64,000 nt of DNA, from assembly GCA_019359035.1 (NCBI GenBank), contig JAHHIC010000048.1:122890-186889 (forward strand), read 5' to 3'. The stretch comes from Scytonematopsis contorta HA4267-MV1 (GTDB taxonomy: Bacteria; Cyanobacteriota; Cyanobacteriia; Cyanobacteriales; Nostocaceae). Positions 36,932-43,941 of the stretch are shown one piece after another; the stretch's first letter is position 1; each line of letters begins with the position of its first letter. A program made the translations under genes and the position numbers. Below the pieces are notes generated by a model. That model made no database searches. It was not told where the DNA came from and was given only the letters and a program-made list of their open reading frames with translations.

Positions 36932-37064
36932 TTGTGGACTTACAGCAATTTTTAGGTAAATGAATCACATTTTATCTCACGCATAAACCGGAGGTTTTCC
37001 TGCAGGGTAGGCGCAAAGGCGCAAAGGATGAAGAAATCTTTTTACTAGTACAAAATAATCGTAG

Positions 37065-38258
37065 TCATGCAGAAACAGCAATGCGTGTTACTGCTTCACA
37101 AAAAAATTCGATTTCGGCTAGGGAATTATAATAGTGAACGGAAGCTCTAACAACGCTTTCCAAACCTCGTTCCTCCATATCAAGCCGCGTCGATGAAGCC
37201 CCTGAAACAGAGGTATTTATGTTTAGTTTACTCAGTTCATGGCAAATATCCTGCGGATTTTTTCCATTTATAGTAAATGCGACAATTCCACATTTCTCAA
37301 GCCCAATATCTTGCAGCTTGACCTCCTTAATATCGCCTAAAGACTCTCGCAGTGTACTTGCAAGGTGGGATACTCTTGTCCAAATGGCGTCAAGTCCCCA
37401 AGCGAGAGCGTAATCAACTGCAACTCCTAACCCGACTTTTCCTGCATAGTTAGTTTCCCAATTTTCAAACCGACGAGCATCCGAGCGTATTTTAAACTCA
37501 TCTTTGGACACCCAGTGTGCAGCATGACAGTCTAAAAAAGGTGGCTCTAATTGTTCTATTAAACCTTGTCGAACATATAAAAACCCAGTCCCTCTCGGAG
37601 CTCTCAAATATTTTCGCCCTGTTGCTGAGAGAATATCACAGCCAATTTCTTGGACATTAATTGGCATTTGTCCCACCGATTGGCAAGCATCTAATAAATA
37701 GAGTATTTTCGCAGCTTTGGCAATGGCTCCTATTTCAGCAGCAGGATTAATCAACCCACTGTTGGTGGGAATATGGGTTATGGCAATTAGTTTCACGCGC
37801 TCATCAATCAAATTTTTCAGTGCAGTAATTGACACCTGTCCAAATTCGTCGTTAGGAATCACCTCAATTATTGCTCCCGTTCGCCGAGCAACTTGTAAAA
37901 AAGCAATATAGTTGCTGCCATATTCAGCAACAGAAGTGAGGATGCGGTCACCTGCTTGAAACGGAATTGCGTAGAATGCCATATCCCAGGCGCGGGTTGC
38001 ATTTTCAATAATAGCTATTTCAGAGCGCTCACAGCCAATTAGCACGCCGACAGCTTCGTACACCCGTTCCACCGTAGATTGAGACAGTTTTGCAGCCTCA
38101 TATCCTCCGATTTTAGCTTCCAATTGAAGAAAGCCCATCGTTACCTCCAATACAGGTGTAGGCATAAGGGCAGCACCCGCATTATTAAAATGTAAAACAG
38201 TCCGACAACCCGGCGTGTCTTCACGAGCGCGAACAATGTCAATTTCAGGCTTGACCAC
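37065..38258 (-). CDS. Class V aminotransferase-fold PLP enzyme
   Basis: With GTG at 38258 it has 397 residues. This start is chosen because GGGAGGT at 38271-38265 lies six bases before it; a GTG at 38273 is in frame but would place the ribosome site inside the gene. The fold is that of cysteine desulfurases and isopenicillin-N-epimerase-like enzymes: FNNAGAALMP near the start, ITHIPTNSGLINP in the middle, and DACQSVGQMPINV before the PLP lysine in SATGRKYLRAPRGTGFLYV (lysine near residue 215). The substrate cannot be read from sequence. No sulfur-transfer partner gene is adjacent, so it is not clearly an IscS/SufS. Confidence 0.87.
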   Translation of the reverse strand: MVKPEIDIVRAREDTPGCRTVLHFNNAGAALMPTPVLEVTMGFLQLEAKIGGYEAAKLSQSTVERVYEAVGVLIGCERSEIAIIENATRAWDMAFYAIPFQAGDRILTSVAEYGSNYIAFLQVARRTGAIIEVIPNDEFGQVSITALKNLIDERVKLIAITHIPTNSGLINPAAEIGAIAKAAKILYLLDACQSVGQMPINVQEIGCDILSATGRKYLRAPRGTGFLYVRQGLIEQLEPPFLDCHAAHWVSKDEFKIRSDARRFENWETNYAGKVGLGVAVDYALAWGLDAIWTRVSHLASTLRESLGDIKEVKLQDIGLEKCGIVAFTINGKNPQDICHELSKLNINTSVSGASSTRLDMEERGLESVVRASVHYYNSLAEIEFFCEAVTRIAVSA

Positions 38259-38278
38259 AACTGTACCTCCCACATTCT

Positions 38279-38306
38279 GTAGAGACGCGATTAATCGCGT
38301 CTCTAC
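38279..38306. repeat. 28-nt perfect palindrome (GTAGAGACGCGATT arms)
   Basis: GTAGAGACGCGATT followed by AATCGCGTCTCTAC. An identical copy is at 43656-43683. The outer nine bases equal those of the 25037/36861 copies but the core differs. Confidence 0.9.
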
Positions 38307-38350
38307 TATCGCGTCCTATTATCGCGTTTATTTATCCTTTTTATTTATAC

Positions 38351-38464
38351 TTTTGTCATAATGGTGTCATATTGACCTTTTACATTAAAAATAACGCAAG
38401 CTTCAGTTTGCTCCTTACACCACACAAAAGCTCTCTTGTTCATCTAAGCTAAGAGAGTTTTTTT
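38351..38464 (+). ncRNA. Three-copy hairpin element, copy 1 (possible small RNA or terminator module)
   Basis: It runs from TTGTCATAATGGTGTCATATT through TTACATTAAAAATAAC and CAGTTTGCTCCTTACACCAC to a hairpin with stem CTCTCTT (38431-38437) / AAGAGAG (38451-38457) extended by A-T pairs and followed by T's. Copies 2 and 3 lie at 39406-39519 and 39566-39680 in the same orientation. The hairpin looks like a rho-independent terminator. No clear -35/-10 pair could be fixed upstream. Copy 1 lies 27 bases past the Uma2 stop codon, on the opposite strand. Confidence 0.45.
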
Positions 38465-38490
38465 ATAACTAAATTATTGCGAAGATTTTT

Positions 38491-39108
38491 TTATCTATCG
38501 CCAGCATTAATAATTTCATTTGCTGTTAAATGTAACTCAGGAAAAGTTGGTATCACGACAACTTCATCCCCTCTAAAAACAGCATCATCATATAGCCCTT
38601 CATTTAATGTTAAAACCGTAACCCGTTTATCAACAGCTTTTTTATTTTGGTCAACATCAACAAAATCAACTAGGATATATACCTGAATACCAATAATATT
38701 ATACTCAGCTCTTTTAGCGCGATGGTCACGAATTTCTGTTCCAGTGCTGACAACTTCTACAACCAATAGTGGTGGTTTTTCATCCAGTTCAATTACAGCT
38801 TCGCGATACCTTAATGATTTCCACTGTGCAGCAGGTAAAACAGTGACATCTGGTACTCTGGAAGTGTCTCGCTTGCCAACTTGCGGAACACAAACACCAA
38901 CCGCAGCTTGACGCGCAACCCAGTCTAACCCCAACCTTTCAATTTCGCTATTAAACCTTCGCTCCAAAAAGTGCATGATTTCACCATGCTGTCCCCGTGC
39001 TTGTCCCATTGCTATTAGTTCCCCTCGCTCCAATTCATAGCGTGTGTCTGTTCCATCATCGTATTTAAGATATTCCTCGAATGTAAATATTTGTTGAGTT
39101 ACAGTCAT
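38491..39108 (-). CDS. Uma2 family putative restriction-type endonuclease
   Basis: It has 205 residues. It is a Uma2 (DUF820) protein, a PD-(D/E)XK nuclease-fold family greatly expanded in cyanobacteria. Motifs: FTFEEYLKYDDGTDTRYEL at the start, GQHGEIMHFLERRF, then VPDVTVLPAAQW, LLVVEVVSTGTEIRDHRAKRAEY (given as LLVVEVVSTGTEIRD and HRAKRAEY) and IGIQVYILVD. The Pro-Asp, Glu and Lys of the nuclease core appear present. The cellular role of Uma2 proteins is not settled. The gene is flanked by copies 1 and 2 of the three-copy hairpin element. Confidence 0.88.
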   Translation of the reverse strand: MTVTQQIFTFEEYLKYDDGTDTRYELERGELIAMGQARGQHGEIMHFLERRFNSEIERLGLDWVARQAAVGVCVPQVGKRDTSRVPDVTVLPAAQWKSLRYREAVIELDEKPPLLVVEVVSTGTEIRDHRAKRAEYNIIGIQVYILVDFVDVDQNKKAVDKRVTVLTLNEGLYDDAVFRGDEVVVIPTFPELHLTANEIINAGDR

Positions 39109-39142
39109 ACGCTTTCCTTTCCCTGGGTACGCAATAAACGAA

Positions 39143-39335
39143 GGCAGAAGGCAGGAGGCAGAGGGCAGAAGGCGCTGTCATGGGGGTTTTAGACCCCAAC
39201 TGAGCGTAGACACCGTGCAGACGGTGGGGTTTTATACCCCGTTGGCTCCGGGCAGACGGAACAGAAGGTATTACTTGTTACCTTATATACTTATTCCTTC
39301 CTTCTGCCCTCTGCCCTCTGCCCTCTGCCTTCCCC
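39143..39335. repeat. Inverted GGCAGAAGG/CCTTCTGCC repeat with internal hairpins
   Basis: Left arm: repeated AGGCAGAAGGCAGGAGGCAG units at 39142-39173. Right arm: repeated CTTCTGCCCTCTGCC units at 39300-39331. Between them are small hairpins such as GGGGGTTTTAGACCCC and GGGGTTTTATACCCC. It fills the gap upstream of the Uma2 gene; no gene seen. Confidence 0.7.
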
Positions 39336-39405
39336 GGATAATTTATTATAAAATTTCCAGCAGGTAGATTACCCATCAAGCATAAATTGCCATATGAATC
39401 TCTAG

Positions 39406-39519
39406 TTTGTCATTATTGTGTCATATTTACTATTTATATTAAAAATAACATAAACAATCAGTTTGCTCCTTACACCACATAAAAGCTCTCTTGTTCATCT
39501 AAGCCAAGAGAGCTTTTTT
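39406..39519 (+). ncRNA. Three-copy hairpin element, copy 2
   Basis: It starts TTTGTCATTATTGTGTCATATT and continues with ATATTAAAAATAACATAAAC and CAGTTTGCTCCTTACACCAC. It ends in a perfect 12-bp stem AAAAGCTCTCTT (39481-39492) / AAGAGAGCTTTT (39506-39517) with T-tract. The 13-nt loop (GTTCATCTAAGCC) is conserved in all copies. The stretch after it, TTCTAAAAGTCTTT, also occurs in the end of the gene at 39689, so a larger block seems to have been duplicated. Confidence 0.5.
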
Positions 39520-39565
39520 ATTATATTATTATCCTACTTCTAAAAGTCTTTTAATCAAAACGTTT

Positions 39566-39680
39566 CTTTGTCATGATGGTGTCATATTCAGCATTTACAT
39601 TAAAAATAACATAAACAATCAGTAAGTTTCTTACACCTATTTAAGCTCTCTTACTCATCTAAGCCAAGGGAGCCTTTTTA
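39566..39680 (+). ncRNA. Three-copy hairpin element, copy 3
   Basis: It starts TTCTTTGTCATGATGGTGTCAT, with TTTACATTAAAAATAACATAA and a hairpin GCTCTCTT (39644-39652) / AAGGGAGC (39666-39673). One G-T pair replaces an A-T pair of copy 2, so pairing is kept. It ends eight bases before the stop codon of the convergent gene at 39689 and may terminate that transcript too. Confidence 0.45.
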
Positions 39681-39688
39681 TTCTCTTA

Positions 39689-40129
39689 CTAGCGTGATTC
39701 TAAAAGTCTTTCTCCATCCTGAGTAAATTCCAATATAGAAGTATTGGGGTTAAAAATATCATTAAGAGGTGCAGTTAATAACCCACAATGATATAACTCT
39801 GGTCTAAAGAAAATAATTCGGTTCGATTCCAGTTTAATTCTTCCACAAGTGGTAAATTCTTCAATTTTAATAGTTCGGTTGTTTTCTACTTTTGACAAAG
39901 TATAAATAGTATATTGTCCAGAACCACTATCATCAACATGTTTTTCAATAAAGTATGTACGATTATTTCTAGAAAACTCAGCTATTTCATGTTTTCCGTG
40001 CTTCCTAAAAAATAGTGGTTCACCAAAAATCCAATAAAATATTATTGCTGTGCTTATCACAAAACCAACACATTTAATTATTTTAATATTACTAAATATA
40101 ACAATCATATACGTAATTTTTAAATACAT
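39689..40129 (-). CDS. Small membrane-anchored hypothetical protein
   Basis: It has 146 residues. The first 38 or so residues are strongly hydrophobic (two possible short helices or one signal anchor, IKCVGFVISTAIIFYWIFG), followed by a basic FFRKHGKHE turn and a beta-rich domain of about 95 residues with two cysteines (TTCGRIKL and LYHCGLL). No family recognised. The start may be at the second Met (MIVIFSN). The AT content is high and the neighbours are repeats, suggesting accessory DNA. Confidence 0.5.
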   Translation of the reverse strand: MYLKITYMIVIFSNIKIIKCVGFVISTAIIFYWIFGEPLFFRKHGKHEIAEFSRNNRTYFIEKHVDDSGSGQYTIYTLSKVENNRTIKIEEFTTCGRIKLESNRIIFFRPELYHCGLLTAPLNDIFNPNTSILEFTQDGERLLESR

Positions 40130-40506
40130 TTAAATCTTATTTAAATTCTTCTGCGTTCTCTGTACTTGTGCAGATAGTCCCCTCTCTGGACTATTTTTTA
40201 TCTAAAATGTTTCCCTTACATAAATTGTTATTTCTTTAAGAAAGTTTATATTGATTTTATTAAGTGTACTAAAAATTCTAATAGAGATTTCCACTGATTT
40301 ATAAAACTTTCCTGCGAATAAAAATCACAATACAAGCTTATCATTACCTCAATCAAAAGCGTACAATCGAGTAATTAATCACCAACCGAAGTATCTCCCG
40401 CAACCTGGTAACAAAAAGCAACCAAAAACTGTCAAAATTACTTCTATCAAACCTACCGAGAGCGTGCTAAGTTTTAGATTCCGTTGTCTCCACGAGAGTC
40501 TCAGCC
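40130..40506. other. Intergenic region upstream of the CyRepA1 gene
   Basis: Between divergent genes; AT-rich. No iteron-like direct repeats, which could mark a plasmid origin, were recognised by eye. No gene seen. Confidence 0.4.
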
Positions 40507-43500
40507 ATGCACCTGCAAGAACTACAGCCACAACACCTTGAGGAATTTGTCAATAGCAGTGGCATAGATTTACACTTAACACAACTAAACTTTAAGTCGC
40601 TTCAAGGCATAACAGCTTATGATTACCTATTTATTTCCGAACAACTCCCCCGTACCAATACGGGAATGGTAAAAACCGCATGGTTACAGCGTTATGAGCA
40701 CATAACTTCTGGTGGTTGGTGGTGTTCAGGATTAGACCCTTTGAACCAATGGCAAAATATGGAGTGGGGTTGTTTTAAGCCCAATCAACCCAGAGAGAAC
40801 GAGAAAGGTAAGTTCATAAAATACGAGCATCCTCCCATCACTTCGACAAGGGTATTTTGTTTAAGGGTAACGCAGGAAATTTGGCAAAAAGTCCAAGAAC
40901 GTTATAACGTGAGCATTCCCGAAAATATCAGGATGAGTGAAGACGGGGAAGCAACAGGTTTTTGGCAGTGGGTGATGCAGAACAACCTCCCCATCATTAT
41001 TTGTGAGGGAGTGAAGAAAGCTGCTGCTTTGTTGACAATCGGTTATATTGCCATTGCAGTTCCAGGAATCACCAGTGGGTATCGTGTGGTTAAGGATGAT
41101 TATGGTAAAATCCTGCGTCGTCAACTGATTCCCGACCTAGCGGGATTTACAATAACGAAACGCAGCGTTTATATTTGTTTCGATTTTGAAACAGAACAGA
41201 AAAAAATAGCTGCTGTAAATAACGCGATTTCCCAGTTGGGATTATTATTCCAAGAAAAAAATTGTCCTGTTCAAGTGATTCAACTCCCAGGAAAGGAAAA
41301 AGGAGTAGACGAGTTTATCGTTGCTAAAAGCATAAATGCCTTTGATAACATTTATCGTCAAAGTGTTGACTTAGAAAATTATCTTGCTAGCATCAAGCCA
41401 CATAGCGAATTAACATTTCCTGCTGTCGAGACAATAAATCGGAGATATTTAGGAGAAATTCCCTTACCAGAATCGGGGTTAGTGGGAGTAAAATCCGCGA
41501 AAGGAACAGGAAAAACCACAGCATTGCAAGCAGTAGTCAAGGAAGCCAAAACTAAAAACCAACCCGTCTTATTAATTACCCATAGAATTCAACTGGGAAG
41601 ATTTTTGTGTGAAAAAATCGGGATTCAATGGGGACTAGGAAACAACGACATAAACCAACCAAGCAAAAAAAGAGAATTTTTCACCACCAACACCCTTCCA
41701 ATTCGCAATTCGCAATTCGCAATTCGCAATTCTCTAGGACTATGCATCGATTCCCTTTGGAAGCTAAATCCTGAAGATTGGCAAGGTGGAATTATAATAT
41801 TAGATGAAGTCGAACAATCTTTATGGCATTTACTCCATAGTGAGACTTGTAAGGATAAACGAGTTAAAATATTAAAGAGATTTCAGCAATTAATTTCCAC
41901 AGTTTTAACAACTGGGGGATTAGTAATTGCTCAAGATGCAGATTTATCGGACGTATCTCTAGAATATTTACAGGGATTAGCAGGAACTCAATTAACTCCT
42001 TGGGTAATAGTCAACGAGTGGAAACCTGTAAAAGGATGGGACGTAACTTATTATGATTCTCCCAACCCAACACCCTTGATTCAACAATTGGAATTAGATT
42101 TACTTGCAGGTAGAAAATGTTATGTTACTACCGACAGTCGTGCAGGACGTTATAGCTGCGATACAGTTGAACGTTACCTGAAAGAACGTTTAGGGAAATT
42201 ACACAAATTATTTCCCAAAACTTTAGTCGTCAGTAGTTATACAACCAACACACCAGGACATGCTGCAGTAGACTTTGTTGCAGAAATAAATCAAAAAGTT
42301 AGCGAATACGACGCAGTTTTCGTTACTCCCAGTTTGGGAACGGGAATTAGTATTGACGTGCAACACTTCGACCGAGTTTATGGAATTTTCCAAGGAGTAA
42401 TACCTGATTCGGAAGCACGACAAGCATTAGCAAGAGTTCGTGACGATGTACCCCGTGTTGTTTGGTGTGCAAAACGTGGTATTGGATTAATTGGTAGTGG
42501 TAGTACTAATTATCGTTTATTGTCAAACTGGTATCAGGAAAATCAGAAAGAAAATTTAGCTCTCCTTAGTCCATTACATACAATAGATGTAGACTTACCC
42601 TTAGTTTATGACCCCATCCATTTAAGAACATGGGCAAAACTAGCCGTAAAAGTTAATTCCTCAATTTGTCTTTACCGTCAATCCATGAAAGATGGTTTGA
42701 CAAGAGACGGTCATCAAATTTGGGTGAGAAGTAACGCAATTCACAAAAATATTATTCGCGATTTACGCTTAGCATTTTTAGCAACCGACCCCGACGACTC
42801 AGAAACTCGCAGAAGATTAATTTCAGAAATAGTCAAAACCCGTAGAGATTGGGAAAAAGGTCGTCAGAAAACAAAAGATATCGGTAGTAGTATTAAAAAA
42901 ATTAAGCGACAAAATCAGTTAGCAATTGCAAATTCTGTTGCGGATGCAAGAAATATCGATTCCGCAGAATACGAAAAACTCTCAGTTAAACATTCTCTCA
43001 CCGATGAAGAGCGTTATCAAATTAATAAATTTATTCTTTGCAAAAAATATGGTGTTGAAGTCACACCTCAGTTGAAATTACGCGATGACAAAGGTTATTA
43101 TTTACAATTGTTGATGCATTATTACCTGACTCACGAAAGCGTATATTTCCATCTGCGAGATAAACAAGAATGGAATCAACAATTATCTTCCGGAGGAGGA
43201 AAAGTTTTCTTACCGGATTTAAAGAACTATACCTTAAAAATTGAAGCATTGCGAGCTTTGGGGATGCAACAATTTCTGGAACCCGGAAGGAAATTTACTG
43301 AACATGATGCTGATTTGTTATCACTTAAAAATACTGTGTTCCAATGCAGTCAACATATCAAAAGAGCTTTGAATATTGATTTAGTAGGACGGAAAGAACA
43401 ATTATCTACAGTAAAAATTCTCAAGCGATTGATGGGTATATTGGGTTTGAGATTGAAGCAGGTAAATGGGGTTTATCAAGTTGATTTCAATTCACTTAAT

Positions 43501-43635
43501 GACGGAAGAGAGGAAATATTTACAGTTTGGCAACAACGAGATGAACTGATGACTGTTATTGCAAACAGAACTGTTATTGCAAACGGAACTGTCATTGCGA
43601 GGAGGAACGACGAAGCAACCGCAACCAGCTTTTAG
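40507..43635 (+). CDS. CyRepA1-type plasmid replication protein (DUF3854 domain)
   Basis: It has 1042 residues. The N-terminal half holds the DUF3854 Toprim-like domain (about 130-290) with LPIIICEGVKKAAALLTIG and VYICFDFETE. A P-loop helicase-type ATPase follows: Walker A AKGTGKTTAL near 331-340 and Walker B GGIIILDEVEQS near 427-438, then a region with TPSLGTGISID typical of these proteins. CyRepA1 proteins are replication initiators of cyanobacterial plasmids such as pCA2.4-type replicons; chromosomal copies are known. Two stretches are repeat-derived: CAATTCG heptamers at about 41698-41733 (IRNSQFAIRNS) and the last 25 or so codons, which come from a dispersed TGTCATTGCGAGG repeat. A short decayed fragment of a second copy lies at 56742. 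Confidence 0.85.
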   Translation: MHLQELQPQHLEEFVNSSGIDLHLTQLNFKSLQGITAYDYLFISEQLPRTNTGMVKTAWLQRYEHITSGGWWCSGLDPLNQWQNMEWGCFKPNQPRENEKGKFIKYEHPPITSTRVFCLRVTQEIWQKVQERYNVSIPENIRMSEDGEATGFWQWVMQNNLPIIICEGVKKAAALLTIGYIAIAVPGITSGYRVVKDDYGKILRRQLIPDLAGFTITKRSVYICFDFETEQKKIAAVNNAISQLGLLFQEKNCPVQVIQLPGKEKGVDEFIVAKSINAFDNIYRQSVDLENYLASIKPHSELTFPAVETINRRYLGEIPLPESGLVGVKSAKGTGKTTALQAVVKEAKTKNQPVLLITHRIQLGRFLCEKIGIQWGLGNNDINQPSKKREFFTTNTLPIRNSQFAIRNSLGLCIDSLWKLNPEDWQGGIIILDEVEQSLWHLLHSETCKDKRVKILKRFQQLISTVLTTGGLVIAQDADLSDVSLEYLQGLAGTQLTPWVIVNEWKPVKGWDVTYYDSPNPTPLIQQLELDLLAGRKCYVTTDSRAGRYSCDTVERYLKERLGKLHKLFPKTLVVSSYTTNTPGHAAVDFVAEINQKVSEYDAVFVTPSLGTGISIDVQHFDRVYGIFQGVIPDSEARQALARVRDDVPRVVWCAKRGIGLIGSGSTNYRLLSNWYQENQKENLALLSPLHTIDVDLPLVYDPIHLRTWAKLAVKVNSSICLYRQSMKDGLTRDGHQIWVRSNAIHKNIIRDLRLAFLATDPDDSETRRRLISEIVKTRRDWEKGRQKTKDIGSSIKKIKRQNQLAIANSVADARNIDSAEYEKLSVKHSLTDEERYQINKFILCKKYGVEVTPQLKLRDDKGYYLQLLMHYYLTHESVYFHLRDKQEWNQQLSSGGGKVFLPDLKNYTLKIEALRALGMQQFLEPGRKFTEHDADLLSLKNTVFQCSQHIKRALNIDLVGRKEQLSTVKILKRLMGILGLRLKQVNGVYQVDFNSLNDGREEIFTVWQQRDELMTVIANRTVIANGTVIARRNDEATATSF
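41698..41733. repeat. Heptamer repeat (CAATTCG)n inside the CyRepA1 gene
   Basis: About four to five copies of the unit, translated as IRNSQFAIRNS between the Walker A and B regions. It stays in frame. Confidence 0.85.
43556..43626. repeat. Dispersed repeat forming the CyRepA1 C-terminus
   Basis: Three degenerate units of AACTGTTATTGCAAAC / AACTGTCATTGCGAGGAGG at the gene end. They encode a repeated TVIAN-x motif and then VIARRNDEAT. The same DNA is intergenic at 3577-3656. Confidence 0.85.
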
Positions 43636-43655
43636 CCCATTTTCGTAAACGCTTG

Positions 43656-43683
43656 GTAGAGACGCGATTAATCGCGTCTCTAC
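43656..43683. repeat. 28-nt perfect palindrome (GTAGAGACGCGATT arms)
   Basis: Identical to 38279-38306; 21 bases after the CyRepA1 stop codon. The following 43684-43941 contains GGCACGCTGCGCGAACGCAC near 43770, a dispersed repeat also present near 1205, and no gene. Confidence 0.9.
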
Positions 43684-43941
43684 TTCTTTTTCTGGTCTAT
43701 TTTAGATAGCGGGTTAGATAGCGGGTTAGACAGCGAGGTAGATAGCGAGCAAGATGCAAGCCGAAACGGCACGCTGCGCGAACGCACTACTTTTGTGAAA
43801 AAAATTGTTAAAAATTAGTGCATAAAACTCGCAATCGCGACCTAATAAAATTTGACCAGATTTATAGGGTGCATTTCGAGCTGATTATCTTATCCAAATA
43901 TATTTGAAACTCGTTAGAACATTAGCATCGTAATATTAGTA

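Noticed and set aside
38351..39680. The three-copy element considered as NsiR1 proper
   Set aside because: It has the tandem-repeat habit of NsiR1 loci, but I could not recognise the NsiR1 sequence, its promoter motif or an adjacent hetF gene.
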